From: Petrosia ficiformis | Taxonomy: Eukaryota; Porifera; Demospongiae; Haplosclerida; Petrosiidae | Reading direction: 5' to 3' | NCBI GenBank assembly: GCA_947044365.1 | Contig: OX345638.1 | Location: 8,199,701-8,263,700 of the forward strand | DNA length: 64,000 nt | Part shown: positions 9,401 through 20,500 of the stretch, one piece after another | How positions within the stretch are numbered: position 1 is the first letter of the stretch | Layout of the letters: the number at the start of each line of letters is the position of its first letter | Translations under genes and position numbers: made by a program | Notes under the pieces: model-generated | Database searches by the model: none | Seen by the model: the letters and a program-made list of their open reading frames with translations, nothing else | Told to the model about the DNA's origin: nothing

Positions 9401-12138
9401 TACAAACCTATTGTATGAAACCCTTAACAATGTATATTCATATACATTTAATTTTATTGATGGTCATGTTCTGTCCTTTCTTGTTTCATAGATTTACTGC
9501 ATGGTGCACATATAGTTGATGAAAGAGTGTTCAATGTTCAAGGTGACAAAAAGCAATACTTCAACTGGGATGAATGTGGGTTTAGATTATATATACCAGA
9601 AGGAGCACTATTGCCCACTGAAACATGCCCAGTTGCTGTGAAAGCTATCATAGCTGGAAGATTTATCCTGCCAAAACGTACAGAGCTAGTAAGTGCTTTC
9701 TATGCAATATCTGCATCAAGAAAGTTTCGAAAGGAAGTGAAGACCGAGTTACAGCATTGTCTATTGCTGGAAAATGAGGCACAGACAAAACATCTTCACT
9801 TTATTAAGGCTCACCAGACAAATCCTGGAACACCTTACTATTTTGAGCTACAGCCTGGAGGAAAGTTTATGGTTAATACTCGTTATGCAGCATTATGGCA
9901 GTCTGACTTTTCAATCGAAGCCATTGTCAAAGCACAGCCTTATCCCGATGATGAATTGGGCTCTGATAATGGAGGTTCAGGAAATGGTCCAGTAAACCTA
10001 ACAGAAGAAGAAGATCAAAACCAAGAAGAGAATCAGGCTACAGATGAAGTCACTAGCAAAGAGGGGAGTGATGAGAGTCATGATATATCTGATGATGAAT
10101 CTATTAGTTGTTTAGTACTGGTGGATAATCAAGAAGAGAATAAGAATACAGATGAAGTCAGCAGCAAAGAGGGGAAGGATGAGAGTCATGATGATGAACA
10201 CGTTAGTTCTAATGGACTGCTAGTTAACACTAGTGATTCACCAAAGGATGAGGATATCAACCAGTATATTGAAAACCAACAAGTAGAACCAAACACTCAA
10301 CCATCAATAAATCTGGAATCTAAGAATACCCAAACAGAACAATTAACAGGTATGCACTTATATAATATACGTAATTATAATTATTACTGTGTTGTATAGC
10401 ACTCTCCATTATAGAGAAGAAGTGTAGCTATGAAGATTTAAATTCACTTACATTTTTAATTCATGGTATATAATTATTTCTGACTTTATTCCAGATTTTG
10501 ATAATGGTTTGTATCGTGCTCACACATTCTACAAAAGTGTCTCAAGACATGAATGGATTTTCGAATTTGCTGCTATAAAACACTTGAATGTCCATATAAA
10601 GGTAACGTAGAAGAAACAAAACTGTATACTAATATCAGAAAAACTCCCACTCCTCAGTCTTCAACATAATAATTTCATGGCAACTATTAGTTATTTCATG
10701 TCCACCTAACTATATCAGGTTTATAATCACCTCGATATAGCACTCATCGTATGACATAACATATACTTATTACATACAATTATCCTATAAAAACATTGTT
10801 ATTAGTATATTGAAGAGTGTGAAGCTCTGAAACATCTTGAGAAAGCTGAATCATTCGAATTCAGATTTAATGAAGATCCTCAAGGATACATTTCCTTGAA
10901 TGTTTCAAATACAGGAAGTCTTCCTAACGGTTGGCATGTAGATCCATACAGTGAACCATGTGGGGTAAGTTCTATAGTTCATTTCCAATACTGTATTTAC
11001 CTTCAGCTTTAATGAACAGATCTCAAAAACAAGTATTGATAAGCTGGCTACACAATTCCAAGAGTCACCTGATAGTTCTGTTTTACATGTTTATCCTGTT
11101 ATACCAATGTGTATGGTATCCATATATGCTGATGCTGATACTTCCCTCCGTCTCAGATATGCTGTTCCAGTTAAAGGAATAGTTGAAAAAAAGACCATAT
11201 TTATTATGAGATCTATAGCAATTAAAGGTATGCATCAATCTGAATTTTTTTTTGATGTATAAATTAATTTTTAATCGTACATACATATAATAAGGTATTA
11301 TTCTTAATATTATAGCACCAGAAGCCACTCTACAGAAACAGGAGAAAGAGAAAGGAGCTAAAGGCAATTACACTGAAGCACCAGGTACTATGTATGTATA
11401 GTCTCTACCTATTATATAATTATATGAGCTATATAATTATAATATATATTGTTCAAGCAACATTGATTAGCATGCACACATACTGTACAGTGGGTTTTAT
11501 TGGTGAAGGATAAAATTAATCACTTATAACAAAATAATAGTGTAAACAAGTTATTGTAAGTCAGAAAAATGTCAATCATCGGGTAATAATTACTTTATGC
11601 ACTCTTGAGTGCATTGAAATAGTTTGTTAGACTAAAGCTAACTCTGTACTCTAACAGGGTTCAGCTTCACTCCAGCCTAGTTACAGTACAGTTGGCTGTA
11701 CTCTATAACATATATATATACATAATATTATAATTATAAACAATTTATGATTATATTTATATTTACACAGGCAGTGATAGATCTCATGTTGATACTAGTC
11801 AAGTTATAAAATGTATTGAACTAGTAATGGAGAAGAATCATGCTAAACTCACTCGATTATTTAAGACTGGATCATTGAAAACTGTCGCTGATGAATTATT
11901 AGAAGCTGGTATAATAACACGTGATGTTCAGATAAATCCTACCAGTGATAATATTATTAACTGTTTCTTATCTGGTTTTGTATTCAAAGATGATCTAGAA
12001 GAGATTGAGGAATATTGTATGAAATTCTTCAATGCTTTTTATGAAATACGTGGTCCATATGTAGATGCAGCTAACAAGATCAAGAAATCCATACAAGAGT
12101 CAGTCAGAGATAAACTGGGAATTCATTTAAATGTGTAG
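1282..12138 (+). CDS. Gene K1: Kelch - coiled coil - ZU5 - UPA - ZU5 - UPA - CARD-like protein, 28 exons
   Basis: Exons assigned by GT-AG sites and phase: 1282-1291, 1502-2047, 2105-2277, 2801-3004, 3253-3424, 5425-5616, 5678-5791, 5854-5979, 6036-6149, 6209-6430, 6500-7006, 7221-7319, 7370-7453, 7505-7591, 7643-7714, 7773-7877, 7926-8053, 8112-8267, 8327-8504, 8555-8608, 8949-8980, 9041-9098, 9492-10349, 10495-10601, 10806-10964, 11020-11227, 11316-11384, 11771-12138. They sum to 5202 nt with one stop (1733 aa), and every junction keeps frame. Residues 1-368 carry six Kelch-type glycine doublets; about 369-624 is charged coiled coil; ZU5 about 625-793; acidic linker to 942; UPA about 943-1096; second ZU5 from about 1145 with an acidic tail; second UPA about 1431-1588; a CARD-like helical domain ends the protein. 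No signal peptide is visible, so a cytosolic signalling adaptor or sensor is inferred. Family members K2 and K3 end in a Death domain instead. Splicing is predicted, not observed; a split into two genes is possible but the continuous phase argues against it. Confidence 0.8.
2542..2753. mobile_element. hAT-type MITE in K1 intron 3
   Basis: Element of 212 bp with perfect 14-bp terminal inverted repeats CAGTGGCGGATCCA, flanked by an 8-bp target duplication TATATTGA (2534-2541 and 2754-2761). Eight-base duplications and CAGTGGCGG ends are typical of hAT non-autonomous elements. The other Kelch copies lack it in this intron. The short reading frames inside it are not genes. Confidence 0.88.
3491..3700. 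mobile_element. Foldback MITE, family R2, copy 1
   Basis: Imperfect inverted arms: GGATATCCAAACTGAAAAAG with AACAAGATTGGGAT on the left, and ATTTTGTTGCTAAGGTATCC on the right. Two relatives with the same arms lie at about 13207-13410 and 27488-27682. No transposase. Confidence 0.6.
4195..4590. repeat. Dispersed repeat R1, copy 1
   Basis: Shares GTCACTTACGCGAGTATGCG, GTATACGTAGTTAAG, a GCGTAAAAGAAACGCG hairpin-like stretch and a CATAGGGAT end with copies at about 4600-5335, 20118-20245, 27700-28398 and 37990-38335. Probably a MITE-like element; exact ends are not resolved. Confidence 0.5.
4600..5335. repeat. Dispersed repeat R1, copy 2, interrupted
   Basis: Second tandem R1 copy. It starts at AGCAATCATAGGGAT and resumes after the nested element at 5165 with TAGCTAGTTATTCTGCCTG, ending at AGCAATCATAGGGATA. 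Its interruption shows it was resident before the 4801-5164 element arrived. Confidence 0.5.
4801..5164. mobile_element. Nested 364-bp MITE with 15-bp perfect inverted termini
   Basis: Termini CAAGGGTGTAGATAA and TTATCTACACCCTTG are perfect inverted repeats. The direct repeat AATAG flanks it (4796-4800 and 5165-5169), and the uninterrupted R1 copy at about 4410 shows the empty site with AATAG once. Superfamily not assigned. Confidence 0.75.
5425..6430 (+). other. K1 coiled-coil exons 6-10
   Basis: Five exons, all entered and left in phase 1, encode Lys/Glu/Leu-rich sequence with heptad-like spacing (for example NEQVEELQSNLEKKDE in exon 9). Exons 9 and 10 match exons 17 and 18 of K2. Probable oligomerisation stalk between propeller and ZU5. 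Confidence 0.7.
6500..7006 (+). other. K1 first ZU5 domain exon
   Basis: One 507-nt exon. Signature WGDYGFKMYFPEDTIPPSQ, then ELVSALYVISFP and VKLQIQHCVYL, matches the ZU5 plan of a glycine-marked strand, a proline-rich turn and an IxHC strand. It is almost identical to K2 exon 19 (42086-42592). At the C-terminal strand, where PIDD1 and UNC5CL carry His-Phe-Ser, this copy reads Lys-Phe-Cys. Confidence 0.78.
7221..7877 (+). repeat. K1 tandem acidic linker exons 12-16
   Basis: Five short phase-1 exons encode related Ser/Thr/Asp-rich units of about 24-35 residues, most ending in SSGHG. Each is followed by a similar short intron starting GTTAGGATATT and ending ATTATTAG. Exon and intron were copied together, so protein length changes in whole units. 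A sixth homologous stretch at about 7054-7159 corresponds to K2 exon 20 but lacks an AG acceptor, so it is probably not used. Confidence 0.72.
7926..8504 (+). other. K1 first UPA domain exons 17-19
   Basis: Three exons with phases 1-0, 0-0 and 0-1 encode a beta-rich segment that opens with GEVYYERTSSNKWLMRF and ends with LSYAVPLKG. The position after ZU5, and homology to the second module of the same protein, support UPA (the conserved domain of UNC5, PIDD and ankyrins). Confidence 0.65.
9492..10349 (+). other. K1 second ZU5 domain exon with acidic tail
   Basis: An 858-nt exon. FNWDECGFRLYIPEGALLP, ELVSAFYAISAS and TELQHCLLL align with the first ZU5 exon. The C-terminal strand reads SDFSIEA, so Phe-Ser is kept but the His of the PIDD-type HFS motif is replaced. 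After about residue 1285 the exon runs into a Glu/Asp/Ser-rich tail with two related repeats containing EVxSKEGxDESHD. Confidence 0.76.
10495..11227 (+). other. K1 second UPA domain exons 24-26
   Basis: Three exons with the same phase pattern as the first UPA (1-0, 0-0, 0-1). Recognisable shared marks are the opening SRHEWIFEFAAIKH, the central GYISLNV and LPNGWHVDPY, and the closing RLRYAVPVKGI. A second copy of these exons lies at 24680-25416 in gene D1. Confidence 0.68.
11771..12138 (+). other. K1 C-terminal CARD-like helical domain exon
   Basis: The terminal exon encodes about 122 residues with an all-helical pattern, including MEKNHAKLTRLF, ADELLEAGIITRDV and EEIEEYCMKFFNAFYEI. The LLEAGIIT segment resembles the helix 2/3 region of CARD domains, and the position after UPA is where Death-fold domains sit in PIDD and UNC5. 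The assignment is tentative; a lineage-specific Death-fold relative is equally possible. A copy without a usable acceptor lies at 25966-26307. Confidence 0.5.
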
Positions 12139-12263
12139 TATATGTTGTTAGTTTAGTTCAGTACTACTCTACACTCTAATTATAATTATTATGTGATTAT
12201 TCCTACTTTTTTAGATTTTAATTTTGGTATATATAATTTATCACTAAATTCAGTTAGTAAAAA

Positions 12264-12883
12264 ATACTGTAAAATCCCTCTAAACCGGAAACCATTGGGA
12301 TGGCCCTTTTTGTCCTTTATAACGAGGTGTCCTTATCTCAGGGGTTAACATGTTTTATGATGTGGCAAGCACATGCACAGTTCACACTCGTGCACTTTTA
12401 TTATGGCTAGATAGTCAATCTATAGCTGGACCTCAAGAAACACAAATGTTGGAAGTGAATTCGTGTATAACAGGATACCATGTTTACAAAGCTATGGGAA
12501 GCAACTTGTGGCGACGTTCTATGTTTGGAGAGGGAACACAATAATAAATGAAGACAGATTTGTTATGGGTGTTCTAAACTAGAGAAAGTTATTTAGTCTC
12601 GAGCTCTTGCTGGACAAATGTAAAAACATGGAATATATATATTTATACTGTTGTTGATGTTGCTTTCATAACTTACAAAAAAAGTTGTTCATATAATGGT
12701 TATTTGTTAGTATTATTGAGTGTAAAAGGCGTCCATTGTATGGAGTAGAGGGGTGTCCATATGTGAGGGGTTGTAACAGTATTGAATTCAATGACAGATC
12801 ATTCAGACTGTGGCAGCTGTCCGTTATATAGTAGATGTCCGCAACTCAGGGGTATTCGTTAAAATAATTAAGGTTTTACTGTA
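12264..12883. mobile_element. Tc1/mariner- or pogo-like MITE, copy A
   Basis: Ends TACTGTAAAATCCCTC and GGTTTTACTGTA are imperfect inverted repeats beginning at TA, as in TA-targeting elements. The interior has two arms resembling each other (CTTATCTCAGGGG and GCAACTCAGGGG). A diverged copy is at 26423-27202. No transposase; the 12350-12544 reading frame inside it is not conserved in copy B. Confidence 0.5.
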
Positions 12884-13206
12884 TAATAATTATCTCATTA
12901 AGAATATGTGCAGTAACATGCACACATACATGTAGGTATGAGACTGAGCTAGTGATTTAGACCATGAATAAAAGAATCCAAACCCTTCCACTAACCATGA
13001 ATAAAAGAATCCAAACCCTTCCACTAACGCATCACGGCATGGGTAATAATCACTGCATATATTATACTGAAACACAAAAAAGACTGACCTCTGTTCAGAT
13101 ATTGGACTGCATCCAAACTCTATGAAATAACACACTTCAACAATTTTCAATAAACCATTATAATCATTATTAAAAAAAAAGGAGTTGAAACAAAAATAAC
13201 AAAAAA

Positions 13207-13410
13207 ATCATTTAAAAAAATGAAAGTTGATGCAAGGATATCCAAACCAAAGAAGCATTGGAATAAGATTAGGATGGTACCTTATCAACAATATTAAAAC
13301 ACCACTTCCACATAACAACATAATTTTGTTGCTAAAACACTATCCTAATCTTGTTCCAGTGCTTTTTCAGTTTTGATATTCTTATATCCTCTATCATTTA
13401 AAAAAATGCT
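13207..13410. mobile_element. Foldback MITE, family R2, copy 2
   Basis: Inverted arms CATTTAAAAAAATGAAAG and TCTATCATTTAAAAAAATG, with the inner pair AGGATATCC / GATATTCTTATATCCT and a loop around TTCCACATAACAACA. Homologous to copies 1 and 3. Confidence 0.6.
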
Positions 13411-13652
13411 TTTTCATCATTCAGTACAGTAAATGTACATACCAATCATAGGAATCTCTTGGTACAGTGTCTATTGAAATGAATTCCCTTATCTCCAGTT
13501 CTTCCACAATGCTCCATATCAAATGAATTTCGTATATATGAAGACAGCAACAAATAGCTTTTTAAATACCAAACCAATACATCTTGCAGAAGGGTCTAGA
13601 AAGAGAACAGCTGGTATACCATATGTATTCTTATTTTAAGGCACGCGCAACG

Positions 13653-13665
13653 TTTACCGCGCAAA
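13653..13665. promoter_or_regulatory. E2F-like site before MCM7 pseudogene A
   Basis: TTTACCGCGCAAA reads TTTGCGCGGTAAA on the other strand and fits the E2F core TTTSGCGC. MCM genes are classical E2F targets, and the site lies about 140 bp before the MCM7 start codon. It is retained in copy B at 28618-28630. Confidence 0.45.
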
Positions 13666-16039
13666 TTTTCCACTGTTGAGCTGATTGGTCAAAGTGCCAG
13701 AAAGTGGACATATTCCACCCCAAAAAGAGCAAGCCACTTGATTGACGACACTTCTAACCTTACTGTAGACTGCTTGCTGAATACAATTGATAGAGAAACA
13801 ATATGCCATTGAAAGACTATACAGAAGAAAAAGGTAATTAATTATCTATTAATGGACTAGCTAGTATTTATCATATAAATATTATTTAATTATAATTTCA
13901 GATAGAATCAAGAAGTTTATAACTGATGTTTATGCTGATAGTGATGAGGGAAAAGTCTTTACATATGCAGAACAACTGGTAAAGACTAATTATATTTATC
14001 TACTGGTTGCTATGGTAACATAATTAATTGTATACTGGTCACATGACCTCTATCTCTACAGGTTAATTTAGCTCATAGAGAACAGGTTGAACTGGTTATT
14101 GATATTGATGATGTTGAAGAGGTTAGTATTGTATAATAGTATATCCATTATAAATGTTACATGTATCTATCTATTTATCCATTCATTACTCTATCTATCT
14201 CAGTATGACAACGAGTTAGCAGAGAGCCTATATCATACTCAACACACGAAGATATGTACAGATATTTTCTGAAGCTATTACAGAGCTCTTACCTCAATAC
14301 AAACAAAGAGATGTATGTTTGTGTGTGTATTATATAGTACAGCTGGGTCGATAGTCAATATCAAATTTGTAGCTTTGTTAAGAAGAGTTTCGAAGGTTCA
14401 CATATGTTTTTAATAATTTTTAATCAATGTTACTCTCACCTGGATTGGCTATAGAAAGCCTCCAAATTGGATTATTGCTTTATAATGAGTACTAGTCTTG
14501 TTCCTGTTGCGGTTTCTACTTGGATTTAGCATTGCTGGACTGAGAAATGAGAGAAGCAGCCATTAACACAGCCTCAACTTCTACTAGAACGCACCCATAT
14601 TATTAACCACATGTATATAGTGTACAAGTGTGCATGGTAGTGAAGCTTTGAAGAGAGAATTTAACTTCAAATGTGCAGTAAACAGAACGAAGGTTCAAAC
14701 ATTCAAAGCTTTTTCCTAGCATTATTAGATAGTGTGTACATGTACATATACATGAATATAATAATTATTATTATTATTGTAGATTACAGCTAAAGATTCT
14801 TTGAATGTATATATTGAACATAGCTTGTTGCTACGGCAACAACATAGCAACCAATCCAATAGAGATCCTCGTAATATATACCCTCCAGAGCTAACACAAA
14901 GATTAATCTATCTATTCATTCATTCATTTTAGTGAGATATTTTAAGCATAAAAGAAGAGAAAAAGCTCTATCTGTTCGTCAGGTGAAAGCTGAAAAGATT
15001 GGAAAACTAGTTAATGTGAGAGGTATCGTTACCAGGACAACAGAGGTGAAGCCTGTTATGATAGTAGCTACTTATACATGTGATCAATGTGGGGTGAGTC
15101 CTATCAACCTGTAAGTATAGGAATGAGGATAAGAATAGAAATGGAGGGAAATGTACATGTACATGATCATATACTATACATGTGTATAGTGTGTCTATAG
15201 ATTGCTATTGTAATTTTCAGATATTGTCAGCAACAAGTGTTGAGTGTCAACGTAACAAGTGAGTACAAATATGTGTACATACATGTGTGTACATGTGTAT
15301 GTACATGTATAGTTACTATAGTAATACATATTTTTAATAAGATCTGGTGGTCGTCTCTATCTTCAAACTCGTGGTTCACGTTTCATGAAATATCAGGAAA
15401 TAAAGATTCAAGAATGTGTACATCCATTTGTCTGTTTGTTTGTCTGTACTACTCACCTCTTTGGTTCTGTCTTAGAATGATCAAGTTCCTGTGGGTATCA
15501 TTCCTCGTTCAATGACTATAATTACCATAAGGGAAGTGACTCATTTAGCATCTCCAGGAGATCATGTTCTTGTTACTGGGGTATACAATACATCTCTATT
15601 ATTTGAATATATCAATTCATCCTTCATCTATCCATTATTATTTTAATCAATTTAACTACATGTACATGTATCTATCTATCTTTTAATTTATATACTCATC
15701 TTTCTACTTATCAATGCACAAAGATGTACAGGTATATATGTATATCTATCTATTCTTCAGATATATCTTCCAGTGGTAAAGACAGGATTTAAACAGATTA
15801 CACAAGGACGTCTATCAGAAACATTTGTAGAAGCCCATGTATGTAGAAAACATTTTGTCTGTTTGTTTGTCTGTCTGTTTGTCTGTTTATGCCTGTACAT
15901 GTACATGCCAGTATATAATCATTTGTACATACGTACATGTACTTATAGCATATAATGAGAGTGAAGAAGATTGATGATGAGGAAGAAGAAGGAACTGAAC
16001 TTACTGAAGATGAGATCATGGGTCTATCACAAGGTTTTC

Positions 16040-16240
16040 ATGTGATATTAGTACATGTACATGTCATCATATTAGTACATGTACATATCATCATATTAGT
16101 ACATGTACATATCATCATATTAGTACATATACATATGATCATATTAGTACATGTACATGTCATCATAATATTAGTACATATCAGTACATGTACATATCAT
16201 CATATTAGTACATGTACATATCATCATGTACATAGGATAT
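16040..16240. repeat. 24-bp tandem repeat in MCM7 pseudogene A intron
   Basis: Seven or so units of about 24 bp built on ATTAGTACATGTACAT and TCATCAT. A shorter array of the same unit lies at about 30220-30315 in copy B. Confidence 0.8.
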
Positions 16241-16894
16241 GTCACATGTGTACAAGTATGTATGTACATGTATATATTTATCTAGAGGATGATTTTTATG
16301 AAAAATTGGCATCATCACTAGCTCCTGAAATATTTGGTCATGAGGATATTAAGAAAGCTCTTTTACTATTACTAGTGGGTGGAGTTGAGTGTACACCTCA
16401 TGGAATGAAGATAAGAGGTGAGTACATGTACATGTGTATATATACATGTATATGTACATGTTTTATATCTACAGGTAATATTAATGGGTGATCCAGGTGT
16501 TGCTAAGAGTCAGTTACTAAATTATATTGACCGTATTGCACCCAGAAGTAAGTCTATCCACTCATCCCAGCTGTCTTTAATATCTTATCTTCTTTCAGGT
16601 CAGTACACTACAGGTAGAGGTATAGGTCTTACAGCAGCTGTCATGAAAGATCCTATTACCGGAGACATGACACTAGGTGTGTTGTGTGTGTGTTTGTCTG
16701 GCTTTGTGTGATAATTTTATTGCTTCTTTCTTTCATTAGAGAAAGGAGCTTTAGTTCTTCGTTTGTTGTATTGATGAATTTGATAAGATTTGGAATTCTG
16801 ATACAACAGCTATTCAGTTAGGAAACAACAGACTATTTCCATCACCATAGTAACTTATTATACTATACATGTACACACACACAATGTACTTGTA

Positions 16895-17075
16895 TGTATT
16901 AGTAGTATAGTACTACTAATACATATATATGTAGTACATATACATGTATTAGTAGTATAGTACTACTAATACATATATATGTTGTACATATACATGTGTT
17001 AGTAGTATAGTACTACTAATACATATATATGTGTACATATACATGTATTAGTAGTATAGTACTACTAATATAAGT
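16895..17075. repeat. About 50-bp palindromic tandem repeat in MCM7 pseudogene A
   Basis: Four units containing the palindrome TAGTAGTATAGTACTACTA separated by ATACATATATATG spacers. It sits in the same former intron where copy B has a 30-bp array, before the ITTLNTRVSILA exon. Confidence 0.8.
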
Positions 17076-17485
17076 ATTATGTATATTCAATATACTATAT
17101 ATATTATACATGTATGTCTTCTCTTATACAGGATGGTATAATAACTACACTTAATACTAGAGTATCTATATTAGCAGGAACTAATCCACTTTATAGAGGA
17201 CCTCACTGTACATGGTAGCCATGACAACCACTCAAAATACTGGTGAAATACCTAAGCTCTTACTTTCAATACTGTGAGAAGTAAATCCCAACAATCATGA
17301 TTAGATTTACACTATCGTAGACATCATTACATCTTCTCTTACTTCAACATTTCTAGAGGTACAAATGCGGAAAAGAACCAAGTAGTCATGACAACTACTT
17401 TTGAACTCAGACACAATCTACCTATGTCTGTATATTTTTCTATCTATTTAAAACTGTTAATATCATTGTAACATTATTCATAACA

Positions 17486-17513
17486 TGATCACATGACATC
17501 ATGTGGAATCTTA
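17486..17513 (+). promoter_or_regulatory. Shared palindromic promoter element, D1
   Basis: TGATCACATGACATCATGTG then GAATCTTA, 58 bp before the D1 ATG. This is the same element as before the Kelch genes although the first exon of D1 encodes a different N-terminus. Confidence 0.6.
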
Positions 17514-17570
17514 GCAACTTTAGCCTATAGATTTCAGCCACACCATTCAGTCTCACCCCTTTTTTTCATT

Positions 17571-20500
17571 ATGGAAACTCCAAGGCTTCTGGGTAATGAA
17601 TAGTCTCTAACACTGAACTATAAACTCACTTCATATGTATTTCTTAGGTATTAATGACCTCAATGATGTTTATCAAGAATGCAAGCAGTTCAGTGCCAAA
17701 TGGGATACGATAGGATTAAACCTCGGGGTAGCTTCAACTACTATTGCTATCATCAACAGAGACAATCCTAACAGCTGTGAGCAGTGTATGCATCACATGC
17801 TTGCAAAATGGTTACAAAGAGAGAATGAAAAGTGTGTACCAAACTGGAGAAGCTTATGTCAATCTCTTCGTGCTGAAGTAGGCAACTCCACAGCTGATCA
17901 AATAGCAGTGAAGTATTGTGTAACAGATTACAGTGAAGAGAAAGGTACAAATATTGCGTTATTGAATATTTCATAAGTTTCAAATTCATGGATATAATTA
18001 TAAAATTATCCCTATAATAATTATAATATAATCTATTTTCTATGTAGAATTAAATGACAAAGAAAAGGCAGTGTCTGGAGCTAAACACTTACAAGAAGAG
18101 TTTAAAAAGCTTCTGATAGTTGCATATCGTGTAATTAGTGGTGTTGATGTTGGTTTATTTAAGCTGTGTGTCAATTATTTCTTCAGCTCCGAAAAGCAAA
18201 CCACACCTCAGATTCAGGAGCAGCTTACAGAATTGGATACAATACCAACATCACTAGGTGTTTTCAACTTCCTTGTTAGGAATAATTTCATTGGCTATTT
18301 AAATTATAAGCTGCTTAAAGAATTTCAGACAATGGTATACATGGCTGAGAATGAAGAATTGGATGATGTTGAGCTCACAGGCAGTAAAACATTGCGTAAA
18401 CTGAAGACATGTATTGAGACATATGACACAAAACACAATGAATTTATACTATCTGTCAATTTCAACACTATTATTGAAGTATTTAAGGAATACCCCGCCC
18501 TTGCTCCAGTCTCACACATTGGTCTTCCTGAGTTCAAAATTCATCTTAAATCTCCATGGAAAAACAAACGTGTCTATGAATGGACAGAATTCTTTGAATC
18601 GCATTTAACTTGGCCACCCTACCTATTCGTTACTGAAGTTTCGAAAAGCAGCATTATCCTCACTTATGCTGTTCTTCCCATTTTCGTTTCATCTGTTGTA
18701 AGAGATCTTACAAACCCCGAGGTATTGAGAAAGCTGGAAGAAATTGGCATAAAGATCCAACTTTCGAAAGATCTATTAGAAATAAATAGAATTATGTCTA
18801 AACCAGCTACCATTAAACAAGACTATCCTAAAGAGGAAGAGAAACAAACAGCATTGTCCAAACAGCTTTCTTCCAGTGATGGATGTGTTCACGTGTTAGA
18901 AATAAAGGAACACAGTTCTTTGACGGTAAATAATTATTTATACACTTCTGCTCATATTGGTAAATTTGATTCCACATGTAAACAGAAACTTTTAAACATA
19001 GGGCTATATACCATGTTGATGTGTGCAGGGCCACGATATAGTAACCAGACAGAGGTATATAAAATAGCATGACAGTATGTGAACAGGAAATGTTTAACAC
19101 ACATATATATTTATTATGGTGACAATTAAGCAACATGAGAAGATATAGGGGTTCCAGGAAAGCCATTGAACCTGACTTTATTTTATTTTTGCTGCACAAT
19201 AGCATAATTGCCTGGGCCCGGCTGCGCGAGACTAGGATGTATTCATGTACAATAATTTAGAATCACATACTAATTTTTGTTACTTTAATTATAGATTAGG
19301 AGACCAGCAATGGAAAGATTGAGTGATAGTAACAAGGAATGTGGCAAAAGTAAGTTATTGTTATCCTAGTGTATGTCTGATAAATGCATAGTATAAGCTC
19401 ATAATTAAGCACTTATATTTATCAACTGCTATGAAATCTGTCACTTTATTTTGCTGCTATATATTTCTGCAAGTTGAATATACTTTCAATGACCAAAAAA
19501 TATACCAAAGTGGGTGGCAAGAGTTATCCATTGCTTACCTGCACACCCTTTATGAATAACCTTCCCTTTTTCAAAGATAAATTGAAAAAAATATCCTTAT
19601 GATTGCTAGAGATCAGTGACATATATACATGTAGCCAAGGAGGGGTATGCTGGGGTGTGTGCCCCTCTCCACAACAGCTGATCATGGCCTACTAAATTTC
19701 TCCTAAGTTAATTAGTCTCACATCAGGAAATACATCAGCAAGACAGCAGCAATATATCATTATTTTCATAGTTAACGACAATTATTATTTTAGTTAATCA
19801 TAAGTGCTATGATACATAGTGTGCAGCACATGTATCATAATTATAGTGCATAATAATTGACTACTCCCTCTATGAATAATTAATTAGGCAATGTTACATT
19901 CACATGCCACACTATGTTCTACCATGTTGCTGCTACTCTAGCTATACCACTGATTGTAAACAACATAATTATTGTTGTTACTTGTTTTTCATACTCGCCT
20001 GTTTAACAGTTCTTGTATATGTTTTGCAATGTAGTTCAGCAACAACAGCTATTAATCCAAACTTATTTAATTATTCTTGTCTCAGGTCTGTTATACGCAC
20101 CATTCTCATTACTTAAATTGGCTGAGTCCCCTGGAATTGTGCAACTTCCTTAACTATGTATGCCACAAGTGTGTAACAAGCATAATAAATTATGTATAAT
20201 ATATATAGATCACATCATAGGGATAGCCATGTGGACCATAATAATTGTATTATGCTATGAATAAAATTATATAGAAAAATGAGAATACATGAATATAATT
20301 TTAGTTTCATAACTCCTTGTAGTCTCGTCCTTACCAGGGTTCTTGCCAGAAATTTATGTAAAAAGTGTACGTGCATGAAGCGCGCGGTATGTTTTTTAGC
20401 TTATTAATCAATCATTCACGAACACGCCCACTACGTTTAACCACGTGAATTACATTTACAGTATGTCAAGATGCCTCCTAAAAAGAAAGCGAGGATAGAT

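Larger units (their letters stand above)
12139..13802. other. Intergenic DNA between K1 and MCM7 pseudogene A
   Basis: No supportable gene. It holds the K1 3' flank, a TA-flanked MITE (12264-12883), a 41-bp tandem duplication at about 12955-13025 (AGAATCCAAACCCTTCCACT twice), a foldback MITE (about 13207-13410) and an E2F-like site before the MCM7 relic. Confidence 0.6.
13803..17215 (+). pseudogene. MCM7: MCM7 pseudogene A (replicative helicase subunit relic with introns)
   Basis: Starts MPLKDYTEEK at 13803, typical for MCM7. Recognisable blocks: [20 protein letters not shown] and the zinc-finger start YTCDQCG (14950-15093), [12 protein letters not shown] (15480), LSETFVEAH (15810), [20 protein letters not shown] (16287), the Walker A block [11 protein letters not shown] (16488), a Walker B remnant CCIDEFDK near 16771 and ITTLNTRVSILA near 17140. 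MCM7 is a subunit of the MCM2-7 helicase. Breaks: a 4-nt insertion at 14225-14240, loss of one base in the zinc-finger exon (15094), a truncated zinc-finger second half, deletion between the GALVL strand and Walker B, and no C-terminal third. Retained introns show a DNA-level duplicate, not a retrocopy. A functional MCM7 is presumably elsewhere in the genome. Confidence 0.85.

Noticed and set aside
12350..12544. 64-codon frame after K1
   Set aside because: Lies within a TA-flanked MITE; copy B has frameshifts and an LTR insertion at the same place.
13803..17215. MCM7 as a working gene
   Set aside because: Frameshifts in the N-terminal and zinc-finger exons, a deleted segment before Walker B and no C-terminal part rule out a full helicase subunit.
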